From positions 1-33,886 of the IMG/VR virus record IMGVR_UViG_3300043409_000077: 33,886 nt of DNA; one strand, 5' to 3'. This document shows, in pieces, positions 15,184 to 20,462 of this stretch; position 1 is the first letter of the stretch, and each line of letters starts with the position of its first letter. Made by a program: the position numbers and the translations under genes. Below the pieces are notes generated by a model. That model did not search any database, had not been told where the DNA came from, and saw only the letters and a program-made list of their open reading frames with translations. Source of the stretch: a virus.

Positions 15184-15205
15184 ATTGTTAATCTAGCTTT
15201 ACAAT
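15184..15205. promoter_or_regulatory. Palindromic operator-like site O2
   Basis: This is the second copy of the 22-bp palindrome, with outer arms ATTGT and ACAAT. It shares 18 of 22 bases with O1, 54 bp away centre to centre. It includes the TACAAT that is the candidate -10 box for the downstream HTH gene, so binding here would autoregulate that gene. Spacing of about five helical turns would allow cooperative binding of two dimers on the same DNA face. Confidence 0.6.
15200..15205 (+). promoter_or_regulatory. Candidate -10 box for a leaderless HTH transcript
   Basis: TACAAT ends six bases before ATG 15212. A start point at the usual distance would fall on or within a base or two of the A of the ATG, and no ribosome binding site precedes that ATG. 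A leaderless mRNA, as for lambda cI from PRM, is therefore likely. The -35 region (near 15177-15182) is poor. Confidence 0.45.
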
Positions 15206-15211
15206 GCCCGC

Positions 15212-15367
15212 ATGACCAAACAGCAATTAACCCAGTTGGCAGGATCACAGAGTGAGCTTGCAAAATTACTTAACGTGAGCCGATCAGCGGTTTGCCAGTG
15301 GAAAGCTGTGCCAGAGCTGCGAATGCGGCAATTAAAAGATTTAAGACCCCAGTGGTTTACAACTTAA
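15212..15367 (+). CDS. Cro/YdaS-like helix-turn-helix repressor (51 aa)
   Basis: The product is 51 residues: MTKQQLTQLAGSQSELAKLL, then NVSRSAVCQWKAVPELRMRQ and LKDLRPQWFTT. This is a compact HTH domain: SQSELAKLLNVSRSAVCQWK is helix 2-turn-helix 3, and VPELR..QL..LRPQW is the typical tail of Cro-like (YdaS-type) phage repressors. It sits between two palindromic operators and a strong promoter, reads opposite to the early recombination operon and probably represses one or both divergent promoters. No larger CI-type repressor is found in the window, so this small protein may be the only dedicated switch. Confidence 0.85.
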   Translation: MTKQQLTQLAGSQSELAKLLNVSRSAVCQWKAVPELRMRQLKDLRPQWFTT

Positions 15368-15383
15368 CAGAACTATGTATAAT
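15356..15383 (+). promoter_or_regulatory. Strong sigma70-type promoter for the structured RNA / rightward early operon
   Basis: TTTACA at 15356-15361 (5 of 6 consensus) and a perfect TATAAT at 15378-15383 are separated by 16 bp. The -35 box overlaps the last codons of the HTH gene. Transcription should start near 15390, immediately before the first hairpin of the RNA region. This is the best promoter seen by eye in the window. Confidence 0.75.
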
Positions 15384-15389
15384 CCAAAC

Positions 15390-15570
15390 CGTCAGATGTG
15401 GCAATCTGATAGTAAGCCAAGAGCAGTTAACCCCATGGTTTTTTGGTGGGGCATGAAAGAAGTGTCTAGGGTGGGTAACCACGGCAGAGGAAACTCTGAA
15501 GACTCTTGGCGAACTAACACTTTGCCCATGCCAACGGGACTTGCCCCACCAAAACATCATGGGGTTTTTC
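15390..15570 (+). ncRNA. Unannotated structured RNA, about 180 nt, multi-branched, ending in a T-run
   Basis: Directly after a near-consensus promoter, several mutually compatible helices can be drawn. Hairpin A pairs 15392-15397 with 15404-15409 (TCAGAT/ATCTGA). A 24-nt arm at 15429-15452 pairs with 15543-15566 (22 of 24 Watson-Crick plus one G-U). Inside it, 15450-15455 can pair with 15527-15532 (GGCATG/CATGCC, sharing 3 nt with the outer stem), and 15460-15465 pairs with 15517-15522, extended by TAG/CTA. At the apex are two hairpins with GNRA tetraloops: GTGG-GTAA-CCAC (15471-15482) and CAGAG-GAAA-CTCTG (15485-15498). Each long arm can also fold alone (CCCCA/TGGGG at 15431-15451 and 15544-15564), the latter directly followed by five Ts as a terminator. 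No known RNA family was recognised. A phage regulatory RNA or a cis-acting antitermination element (compare HK022 put) is possible. Confidence 0.6.
15544..15569 (+). terminator. Possible intrinsic terminator or attenuator at the end of the structured RNA
   Basis: CCCCA (15544-15548) and TGGGG (15560-15564) form a 5-bp GC-rich stem with an 11-nt loop followed by TTTTT (15565-15569). The same left half can instead pair with 15429-15452 in the long stem. The two folds use the same bases, so the element could end a short RNA or act as a switch controlling read-through into the rightward operon. Confidence 0.5.
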
Positions 15571-15806
15571 CTTTTGGACAACGCAATGCGGTACGTCGAT
15601 GGTTGCGTTTGAGATACCCCGATACACGAGCAGGCCAGATCGGGGAGCGTGGGCTTAGTCCTAGAGCGCGGTGGTTGAAACAGTCTGGGACAGTGCGAGG
15701 CGATGACATGGCTCCGAAAGGCAAGCATCGAGGCACAGGCGAACTTTGGTTTTGACCACGGTAAGGCTGTGCTTTGCTCCAACAATCACCAAAAGGCAAT
15801 AAGGAA
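15571..15806 (+). other. 236-nt leader without a convincing gene; further hairpins
   Basis: Between the T-run and the next gene no frame with a ribosome binding site was found. Hairpin potential continues: AACGCAA/TTGCGTT (15580-15586 with 15603-15609), CCCCGAT/ATCGGGG (15617-15623 with 15639-15645), CGATG/CATCG (15701-15705 with 15726-15730) and CACGG/CTGTG (15757-15761 with 15767-15771). A plus-strand frame is open through the whole block (15375-15755), but its start has no ribosome binding site and it runs through the paired arms. The segment may be a long 5' leader, part of a larger RNA or the replication origin; I cannot tell which. Confidence 0.45.
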
Positions 15807-16025
15807 ATGACTGCAATCAACAAAGACATACCCATACAAGGGATTGCTTATTCTTATATTAACCACAGAGGTCAAGAAAGAATTTTGATGGCTACGTTCG
15901 CTAAATCAAAAACGCTTGCCAAGCAACGGTTAAGAGATTACAAACATTTTCATCCTGAATGGAAAGAACACAAACTTTACGAAATTTCAATAAATGTAAA
16001 AAATGAGATGGAGGTGGCTGCATGA
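15807..16025 (+). CDS. Small basic protein of unknown function
   Basis: The product has 72 residues from ATG 15807 (MTAINKDIPIQGIAYSYIN). The core MATFAKSKTLAKQRLRDYKH is strongly basic, and the whole reads as a small alpha/beta domain. AAGG occurs 10 nt upstream and again just before the ATG. The in-frame TTG at 15774 is rejected for lack of a ribosome binding site. It is the first gene of the rightward early operon, overlapping the following replication-type gene by 4 nt. A nucleic-acid-binding role is possible from charge alone. Confidence 0.7.
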   Translation: MTAINKDIPIQGIAYSYINHRGQERILMATFAKSKTLAKQRLRDYKHFHPEWKEHKLYEISINVKNEMEVAA

Positions 16026-16369
16026 CCAACTTTGAACAATTCTGGGCTGCATGGCCTGTCAGTACTCGCAAGGGCGGTAAGTCTGATTGCCTTAAGCGGT
16101 GGGAAAAGTATTATTGTGATAGCTGTTGCGACCAAATTATTAAGCACATCGAATGGATGAAAACCACCGACCAGTGGCGCAAAGATGGCGGTGCATATAT
16201 ACCCTCACCCGCTGTTTACCTAAATCAACGGCGTTGGGATGGCGCTGAGATACCTGAGATTAAAAAAACCATCAACATTTTGGACAAATTGGCAGAAGAC
16301 CGAGCCAGAGCTGTGCCGATGCCTGCTGATGTAAAAGCTAGGCTTGATGCGTTGCGGGGTCGTAGATGA
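16022..16369 (+). CDS. Replication-protein-like (phage O / replisome organiser C-terminal type)
   Basis: The product has 115 residues. It begins FEQFWAAWPVSTRKGGKSDC and contains AYIPSPAVYLNQRRWDGAEI, the FW..WP...KGGK and P.P..YLNQRRWDGA pattern of the C-terminal domain of phage replication initiation or helicase-loader proteins. The N-terminal DNA-binding domain usual in such proteins is missing, so it may be a stand-alone loader-interaction module. A GGAGG ribosome binding site lies 7 nt upstream. In the absence of any phage polymerase or helicase in the window, recruitment of the host replisome is the likely job. Confidence 0.72.
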   Translation: MTNFEQFWAAWPVSTRKGGKSDCLKRWEKYYCDSCCDQIIKHIEWMKTTDQWRKDGGAYIPSPAVYLNQRRWDGAEIPEIKKTINILDKLAEDRARAVPMPADVKARLDALRGRR

Positions 16370-16372
16370 CGC

Positions 16373-16648
16373 ATGAAAGACTTGTTGCAAACTCAATCCT
16401 CTCCAGACTTAAAGACGGCGAAGAATTTAGCCAATCTGTCATCAGAACAGCGCTTAGAGATGCAGGAGACCTTGCGCCAGACCGAGGCGAAAGATTGGAT
16501 CAGGCGCTACAGGAAAAAGACTCGGGAAGCGGGCAAAGCCGTGGCATTAGCCTGGTGGCATCAAACCTTGTCAGACATAGCCAAGCGGCGTGGTCAGAAA
16601 GCAGTAGACGACTTGCGGAGACGCATGAATGAGGGCGGCAAAAATTGA
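16373..16648 (+). CDS. Small helical protein, unknown function
   Basis: The product has 91 residues, almost entirely helical and charged (EAKDWIRRYRKKTREAGKAV and WWHQTLSDIAKRRGQKAVDD, ending LRRRMNEGGKN). This frame is preferred over an overlapping one from ATG 16366 because it has the amphipathic, Trp/Arg-patterned composition typical of small phage early proteins; the other gives an unpatterned sequence. Both start within 10 nt of the previous stop. The ribosome binding site is weak (GGGG about 14 nt upstream). Position between replication and nuclease genes suggests a DNA-related role. Confidence 0.65.
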   Translation: MKDLLQTQSSPDLKTAKNLANLSSEQRLEMQETLRQTEAKDWIRRYRKKTREAGKAVALAWWHQTLSDIAKRRGQKAVDDLRRRMNEGGKN

Positions 16649-16916
16649 CGCAAATCATGAAGCGGTTGTATTGGCGTTACGGGCGGCTGGCGCTACGGTG
16701 CAGTCTTTGGCTGGTGTTGGTAAGGGTGTACCTGATTTGTTGGTGGGCTATAAAGGCCAGACCCTCCTTATGGAAATTAAAAACGGCTTTAAACCGCCGT
16801 CTAAGAGGTCTTTAAATGAAGACCAGCTAAGGTGGCATGGAAGTTGGAAAGGCGGCGCATTGGCGGTCGTAGACAGCCCTGATGGGGCTTTACGCATGAT
16901 TGGGGTGATTAAGTGA
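16629..16916 (+). CDS. VRR-NUC-like PD-(D/E)XK nuclease
   Basis: The product has 95 residues. It matches the VRR-NUC type: NHEAVVLALRAAGATVQSL, then GVPDLLVGYKGQTLLMEIK gives P35-D36 and E49-x-K51, and LNEDQLRWHGSW follows with the conserved Gln/Trp region. Such small nucleases resemble Holliday-junction or flap-type enzymes and are frequent in phage replication modules. GGAG about 8 nt upstream supports ATG 16629. It overlaps the previous gene by 20 nt and the NinB gene by 4 nt, so its action in recombination together with NinB is likely. Confidence 0.85.
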   Translation: MRAAKIDANHEAVVLALRAAGATVQSLAGVGKGVPDLLVGYKGQTLLMEIKNGFKPPSKRSLNEDQLRWHGSWKGGALAVVDSPDGALRMIGVIK

Positions 16917-17191
16917 GAAGCCTTGAGCAAAACCGCCTAATGTGGGCAAACCTTGAGGACATTGCTCAGCAAGTGGTTTGGTACGGTCAAAAGCTACCCA
17001 AGGAAGAATGGAAAGATGTGTTAACTGCCGCACTGAAAAAACAAAAGATCGTGCCAGGCATTGAGGGCGGGTTTGTGGTCATTGGAGCAAGGACAAGCAA
17101 AATGAGCATTGCAGAAATGAACGAGCTGATTGAACTGGCAACCATGTTTGGCGCACAGCAAGGCGTTAAGTTCAGAGCACTCGAGGAATGA
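16913..17191 (+). CDS. ninB: NinB-family recombination protein
   Basis: The product has 92 residues from GTG 16913. It matches NinB: RSLEQNRLMWANLEDIAQQV, EEWKDVLTAALKKQKIVPGI and GGFVVIGARTSKMSIAEMNE, in the right order and near the usual spacing; the family is often around 140 residues, so this is a short version lacking the extended C-terminus. NinB (lambda Orf) binds ssDNA and SSB and helps load recombinases. The GTG start overlaps the upstream stop, and the gene overlaps the next by ATGA. Confidence 0.85.
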   Translation: MRSLEQNRLMWANLEDIAQQVVWYGQKLPKEEWKDVLTAALKKQKIVPGIEGGFVVIGARTSKMSIAEMNELIELATMFGAQQGVKFRALEE

Positions 17192-17373
17192 GATGCCCAG
17201 TGTGCGGCACGTGGACGATAGTCAAAGAAACCCGAACAAGCACCGGCAACACGCGCAGGCGGCGGCTGGAATGCGCCAACGAGCACCGATTCACTACACT
17301 GGAGACAATAATTGTTTCAAAAACACGAGTACGTCAGATCAAAAAAACTGTTGAAACTGGTGGCGGGGCTTGA
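17188..17373 (+). CDS. NrdR-like zinc-ribbon protein (61 aa)
   Basis: The product has 61 residues. MRCPVCGTWTIVKETRTS and RRRRLECANEHRFTTLETI form a zinc ribbon with C3, C6, C29 and probably H33 as ligands. The pattern is like the N-terminal ribbon of NrdR and small phage regulators, with a basic stretch after it. The ATP-cone domain of NrdR is absent. ATG 17188 overlaps the previous stop (ATGA) with GAGG only a few bases upstream. The 3' end overlaps the next gene by 62 nt. It is probably nucleic-acid binding. Confidence 0.78.
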   Translation: MRCPVCGTWTIVKETRTSTGNTRRRRLECANEHRFTTLETIIVSKTRVRQIKKTVETGGGA

Positions 17374-17653
17374 CTGCCAAGCCTGCGGGTCGGGCAACAT
17401 GGTGCAGGCAGCGCACACAAACTGGGGCGGCGGCAAGGGTCGGGGCGTAAAGGCTGACGACAATCTGGTGGCGGCACTGTGCCTCAAATGCCATTATGAG
17501 ATTGATCAGGGCAAAGAGTTAAGCAAAGAGGAACGGCAAGACAAATGGCAGCAAGCCCATTTAGCTACGGTTGAAAAACTTTTTAATCAAGGCGCTTGGC
17601 CTGTTGACGTACCGATTCCAGCGTTTACAATTGATGTGCAGTTGTCTCCTTAG
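17312..17653 (+). CDS. HNH-type zinc-binding protein (DUF1364/Ref-like)
   Basis: The product has 113 residues from TTG 17312, chosen for its GGAG at 17301-17304, 7 nt upstream. The core LDCQACGSGNMVQAAHTNWG, GRGVKADDNLVAAL and CLKCHYEIDQG gives Cys pairs C22/C25 and C57/C60 with H35 and H61, as in treble-clef HNH proteins of the DUF1364/NinG-like group found in lambdoid phages. A nuclease acting on recombination intermediates is plausible. It overlaps the zinc-ribbon gene by 62 nt in another frame. It is the last gene of the rightward early operon: its stop is the first base of the terminator. Confidence 0.78.
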   Translation: MFQKHEYVRSKKLLKLVAGLDCQACGSGNMVQAAHTNWGGGKGRGVKADDNLVAALCLKCHYEIDQGKELSKEERQDKWQQAHLATVEKLFNQGAWPVDVPIPAFTIDVQLSP

Positions 17654-17679
17654 CAGGGGCATTGACCCCTGCCTTTTTT
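17653..17679 (+). terminator. Rho-independent terminator of the rightward early operon
   Basis: GCAGGGG (17653-17659) pairs perfectly with CCCCTGC (17666-17672) around a 6-nt loop, followed by CTTTTTT (17673-17679). It ends the early operon and separates it from the late head module that begins at 17689. Confidence 0.9.
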
Positions 17680-17688
17680 AGGATAACC

Positions 17689-18045
17689 ATGAAAAAAGAC
17701 GTTGCCGACTTTATTTCCACGCTGTTTCACAGCTCAACGGTGGCGCATTTCATGCACCTAAGCACCGATTCATACGCCACACACAAGGCTTTGGGGAAAT
17801 ACTACCCTGCCATTGTTGATCTGGCTGACACCTACGCAGAGGCGTATTCTGGCTGTTACGAAAAGATCAAGGACTTTCCTGAGAACTTTCACAACGCCAA
17901 AGACCCGCAAAAATATCTTGCCAGCATCAAAACTTACGTTGAAAAGAATCGTGATGCGTTGCCGGACGACACCCAGCTCCAGAATATTGTGGATGAGATT
18001 GCCGCATTGGTTGACAGCACAATCTATCTACTGTCATTCAAATGA
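17689..18045 (+). CDS. DUF5856 Dps/ferritin-like four-helix protein
   Basis: The product has 118 residues from ATG 17689 with AGGA 5 nt upstream. The sequence MKKDVADFISTLFHSSTVAH, STDSYATHKALGKYY, AIVDLADTYAEAYSGCYEKI and QLQNIVDEIAALVDSTIYLL is the DUF5856 pattern, a predicted Dps-like helical bundle. Residues H27/D45-type acids and histidines typical of ferritin-like centres are partly present, but metal binding is not proven. These proteins recur in phages, where they might protect DNA or store iron. The longer frame from 17662 would begin inside the terminator and is rejected. Confidence 0.82.
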   Translation: MKKDVADFISTLFHSSTVAHFMHLSTDSYATHKALGKYYPAIVDLADTYAEAYSGCYEKIKDFPENFHNAKDPQKYLASIKTYVEKNRDALPDDTQLQNIVDEIAALVDSTIYLLSFK

Positions 18046-18722
18046 TCAGGATATTTGCTGGCTATGACCCTCGGGAGGCTGTTGGCTACCATGTGTTCTG
18101 CCAGAGCCTGATTGAGCGCACCAGCGAGCCGGTTGCCATAACACCTTTGTACGGTACGCAGCGGGACGGCACAAACGCATTTACTTACCAGCGGTTTCTT
18201 GTACCCTACTTCACCAAGTTTAGCGGCAGGGCAATATTCTTAGACGCAAGTGATATGCTGATGCTGGCAAACATTGACGACCTGAGCAAGCTATTTGACC
18301 CAACCAAGGCGGTGCAGGTAGTTAAGCACGAATATCAGACAAAGCACCCAAGGAAATATATCGGTACACCGATGGAAGCGGCAAATCGGGACTATCCCCG
18401 AAAGAACTGGTCAAGTTTAATACTTTGGAATTGTGACCACCCAAGGAATAAGGTGCTGACACCTGACTTTGTGGACGACCATAGCGGCTCAGACTTGCAT
18501 CGTTTCGGTTGGTTGCCTGATTCACTTATCGGTGAGCTACCGAAAGAATGGAACGTGTTAATTGGCGAACAAACAAACAAAAACGCAAAGATTGCCCACT
18601 ACACGTTGGGTATACCTGAGTTTGAGCACTATCAGGATTGCGACTTCAGCAAGCAATGGCATAACACCAAAAGCAGGATGCTTAACGGCTTGATCAAAAT
18701 GCGGGAGACGGTTGATGGCTGA
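18042..18722 (+). CDS. GT8-like (GT-A) glycosyltransferase
   Basis: The product has 226 residues. It starts MIRIFAGYDPREAVGYHVF, has TYQRFLVPYFTKFSGRAIFL followed by DASDMLM (D68, D71; the metal/sugar-nucleotide site of GT8-type enzymes, here DxxD rather than DxD), then NWSSLILWNCDHPRN and IAHYTLGIPEFEH with the usual late histidine. It is expected to transfer a sugar from a nucleotide sugar; the acceptor is unknown. ATG overlaps the previous stop (ATGA). Location just upstream of structural genes, far from the other sugar genes at 29238-32034, is a feature of this phage type. Confidence 0.78.
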   Translation: MIRIFAGYDPREAVGYHVFCQSLIERTSEPVAITPLYGTQRDGTNAFTYQRFLVPYFTKFSGRAIFLDASDMLMLANIDDLSKLFDPTKAVQVVKHEYQTKHPRKYIGTPMEAANRDYPRKNWSSLILWNCDHPRNKVLTPDFVDDHSGSDLHRFGWLPDSLIGELPKEWNVLIGEQTNKNAKIAHYTLGIPEFEHYQDCDFSKQWHNTKSRMLNGLIKMRETVDG

Positions 18723-20271
18723 TTACCGTGACATGGCTGCGGCGCTAAGTGCTGGGTATGGACAAGATACCGGCCCGATCACGGCTGACACGTTAATCAC
18801 GCTAAAGAACGGCAAAACGGCTACTGCCGCAGACTTGCTGGGAATGCTTAAGGGCTTAGGGCAATCGGTTGGTAGTAATCTGGAATCATTGGGGCGGGGT
18901 GGTCTATCGCAGTTTTTGGGTTCGCCTGTGGATACCGCAAACACCATCAGAACACCTTACCCAATGGAAGTGTTTGGGGATGTAAACTACACGCCTGACA
19001 AACAATTGCCTGGTGGGTCTCGAGACATTTTGGGCATGATGCCAAGGGCGACCGCGGCTAGGCCAGAGACCGCGGGCATGGAGGAGCTGGGCGGGTTTAT
19101 GGCGCCAGCGACCGCTAAGGTACTAAAACCCGCGGTAACAGGATATGCAAGATTGGCAGGGCAAGAAATCAGCAACAAGCTATCAGGCCAGCCCACACGG
19201 TCATTGCTTGGGACAATCACGCCTGAATCCAAGTTTGTCTATATGCCGACCAGACCCAAAATGCCGCCAGAAGTTGGCACAAGGTATCAAAGAACTGATT
19301 TAGGCGGTTTAGTAGCACCACAAGCATTTGATGTACAAAAATACAAGGGCGCAAGCATAGGCACAATACCTTGGGACAATTCCAGCCGAAACGTCCGAAT
19401 TGAGTCTGTGTCAGATGAAGCATTGCTTAACCCGCTAATAACTACTGGTGGGCAAGGCCATCTGATGGATATTTTGCATCAACAAAAGAATATTGGCGGC
19501 GCATCTGCCAAAAGCATTGTTGATAGAATTGCAGACCGTGTGGATGTTGCAAGAAAAGAAAATTTAGACGCTGGTGGCTCAGGCATCATTTTGCAAACAC
19601 CCAACACAATGGGAGCGTTTTCAGAAAATTACTCAGTACAACCAACAACTATATTATTAGATTTATTTGATCAAAGAAAAGCTGCAAAATCAAAGGCCAG
19701 CGAAATAAATAAATTTGTTCAGGAAGATTTTCCGCAGTTTGCGGGTATTAACACGCCGGAGGGTAGAGCGCAATTGCTTGATGTGAATGGTGGGCAATTA
19801 CGCAAAAAGTTTGTGCGGTCAATGTACACCGAAGACAACGAAAAATATTTTAAATTTAACCGACAAGACATAAGCAACGCAATTACTGCTGAAGATTTGC
19901 TAGGTGTACCGCGGGGATATGGATTAAATGTGGTCATGTCTCATGGCAAAAAACCCATAATAATGTCGCCATCAGGCAATCCCAGCTACTCAACAGACTT
20001 TAGCGGCAAGTATGTAGGCGGGGTAGGAAATGTACCTGCTGAAGTTTTTATGCGCGACAGATACAACACAATTCGCAAAGAATACGAAAACGCCGTAGAC
20101 AAAAACGGTAAGCGCTTTAATGAGGGTCAAATACACGATGCGGTTATAAGCGCATTAGAAAAGCGCAAAGCTGGCGTGTTCCAGATCATTGACCAACAAT
20201 TGATTGACCAAATCAAAGCCTACGAAGAAAAAATCAAACAACGTGGCTGGCGCGATGCCTCAAGAAAATGA
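18715..20271 (+). CDS. Large protein of unknown function upstream of terminase
   Basis: The product has 518 residues from ATG 18715 (MADYRDMAAALSAGYGQDTG); the in-frame TTG 18712 is less likely. The N-terminal 150 residues are Gly/Ala/Pro-rich, with MLKGLGQSVGSNLESLGRGG and FMAPATAKVLKPAVTGYARL recalling internal virion proteins. The middle and C-terminal parts are a globular alpha/beta region (ITTGGQGHLMDILHQQK, GIILQTPNTMGAFSENYS) ending in a charged helix. It resembles large polyvalent or ejected phage proteins but no catalytic motif can be named. It starts inside the end of the glycosyltransferase gene, and its end overlaps a minus-strand gene by 12 nt. Confidence 0.7.
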   Translation: MADYRDMAAALSAGYGQDTGPITADTLITLKNGKTATAADLLGMLKGLGQSVGSNLESLGRGGLSQFLGSPVDTANTIRTPYPMEVFGDVNYTPDKQLPGGSRDILGMMPRATAARPETAGMEELGGFMAPATAKVLKPAVTGYARLAGQEISNKLSGQPTRSLLGTITPESKFVYMPTRPKMPPEVGTRYQRTDLGGLVAPQAFDVQKYKGASIGTIPWDNSSRNVRIESVSDEALLNPLITTGGQGHLMDILHQQKNIGGASAKSIVDRIADRVDVARKENLDAGGSGIILQTPNTMGAFSENYSVQPTTILLDLFDQRKAAKSKASEINKFVQEDFPQFAGINTPEGRAQLLDVNGGQLRKKFVRSMYTEDNEKYFKFNRQDISNAITAEDLLGVPRGYGLNVVMSHGKKPIIMSPSGNPSYSTDFSGKYVGGVGNVPAEVFMRDRYNTIRKEYENAVDKNGKRFNEGQIHDAVISALEKRKAGVFQIIDQQLIDQIKAYEEKIKQRGWRDASRK

Positions 20272-20421
20272 GTCATACCTCAACGACATCAGCTTATCCT
20301 CAAGGGCAGCTATGGCATCAGCAACAAAAGCGTCTTGATCATCTTCTGGCGAATCGGTCAGCTCTTGGTCAAATTCAACGGTGTAGCCAGATTCGGACTT
20401 CTTAACTATAATCAGTTTCAT
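20260..20421 (-). CDS. Small acidic protein on the opposite strand (53 aa)
   Basis: A minus-strand gene fills the gap between the large plus-strand gene and terminase. The product is 53 residues: MKLIIVKKSESGYTVEFDQE, then LTDSPEDDQDAFVADAIAAL and EDKLMSLRYDSFS. It has an excellent GGAGG ribosome binding site 8 nt before ATG 20421. The acidic character could suit a DNA mimic or protein inhibitor, but this is speculation. It is the only minus-strand gene in the late region and must have its own promoter in 20422-20462. Confidence 0.72.
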   Translation of the reverse strand: MKLIIVKKSESGYTVEFDQELTDSPEDDQDAFVADAIAALEDKLMSLRYDSFS

Positions 20422-20462
20422 TGCAATTCCTCCAAAACCATATTGTAAAGCAACCTTAACAT

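Noticed and set aside
15640-15735. tRNA-like stretch (GCTTAGTCCTAGAGC resembles a D-arm)
   Set aside because: No anticodon stem-loop, no TTCGA T-loop and no 7-bp acceptor stem could be closed around it.
15375-15755. Plus-strand open frame of 126 codons across the RNA region
   Set aside because: No ribosome binding site, the ATG lies in the promoter between -35 and -10, and the frame runs through both arms of the inverted repeat, which gives a pseudo-repetitive protein. It is kept only as an alternative in the findings.
15357-15785. Minus-strand open frame of 142 codons over the same region
   Set aside because: No start signal, overlaps the HTH gene end, and composition is typical of an antisense shadow of a structured GC-rich segment.
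16366-16632. Alternative frame from ATG 16366 overlapping 16373-16648
   Set aside because: It overlaps the previous stop nicely, but the protein lacks pattern, whereas the 16373 frame has a coherent charged helical sequence.
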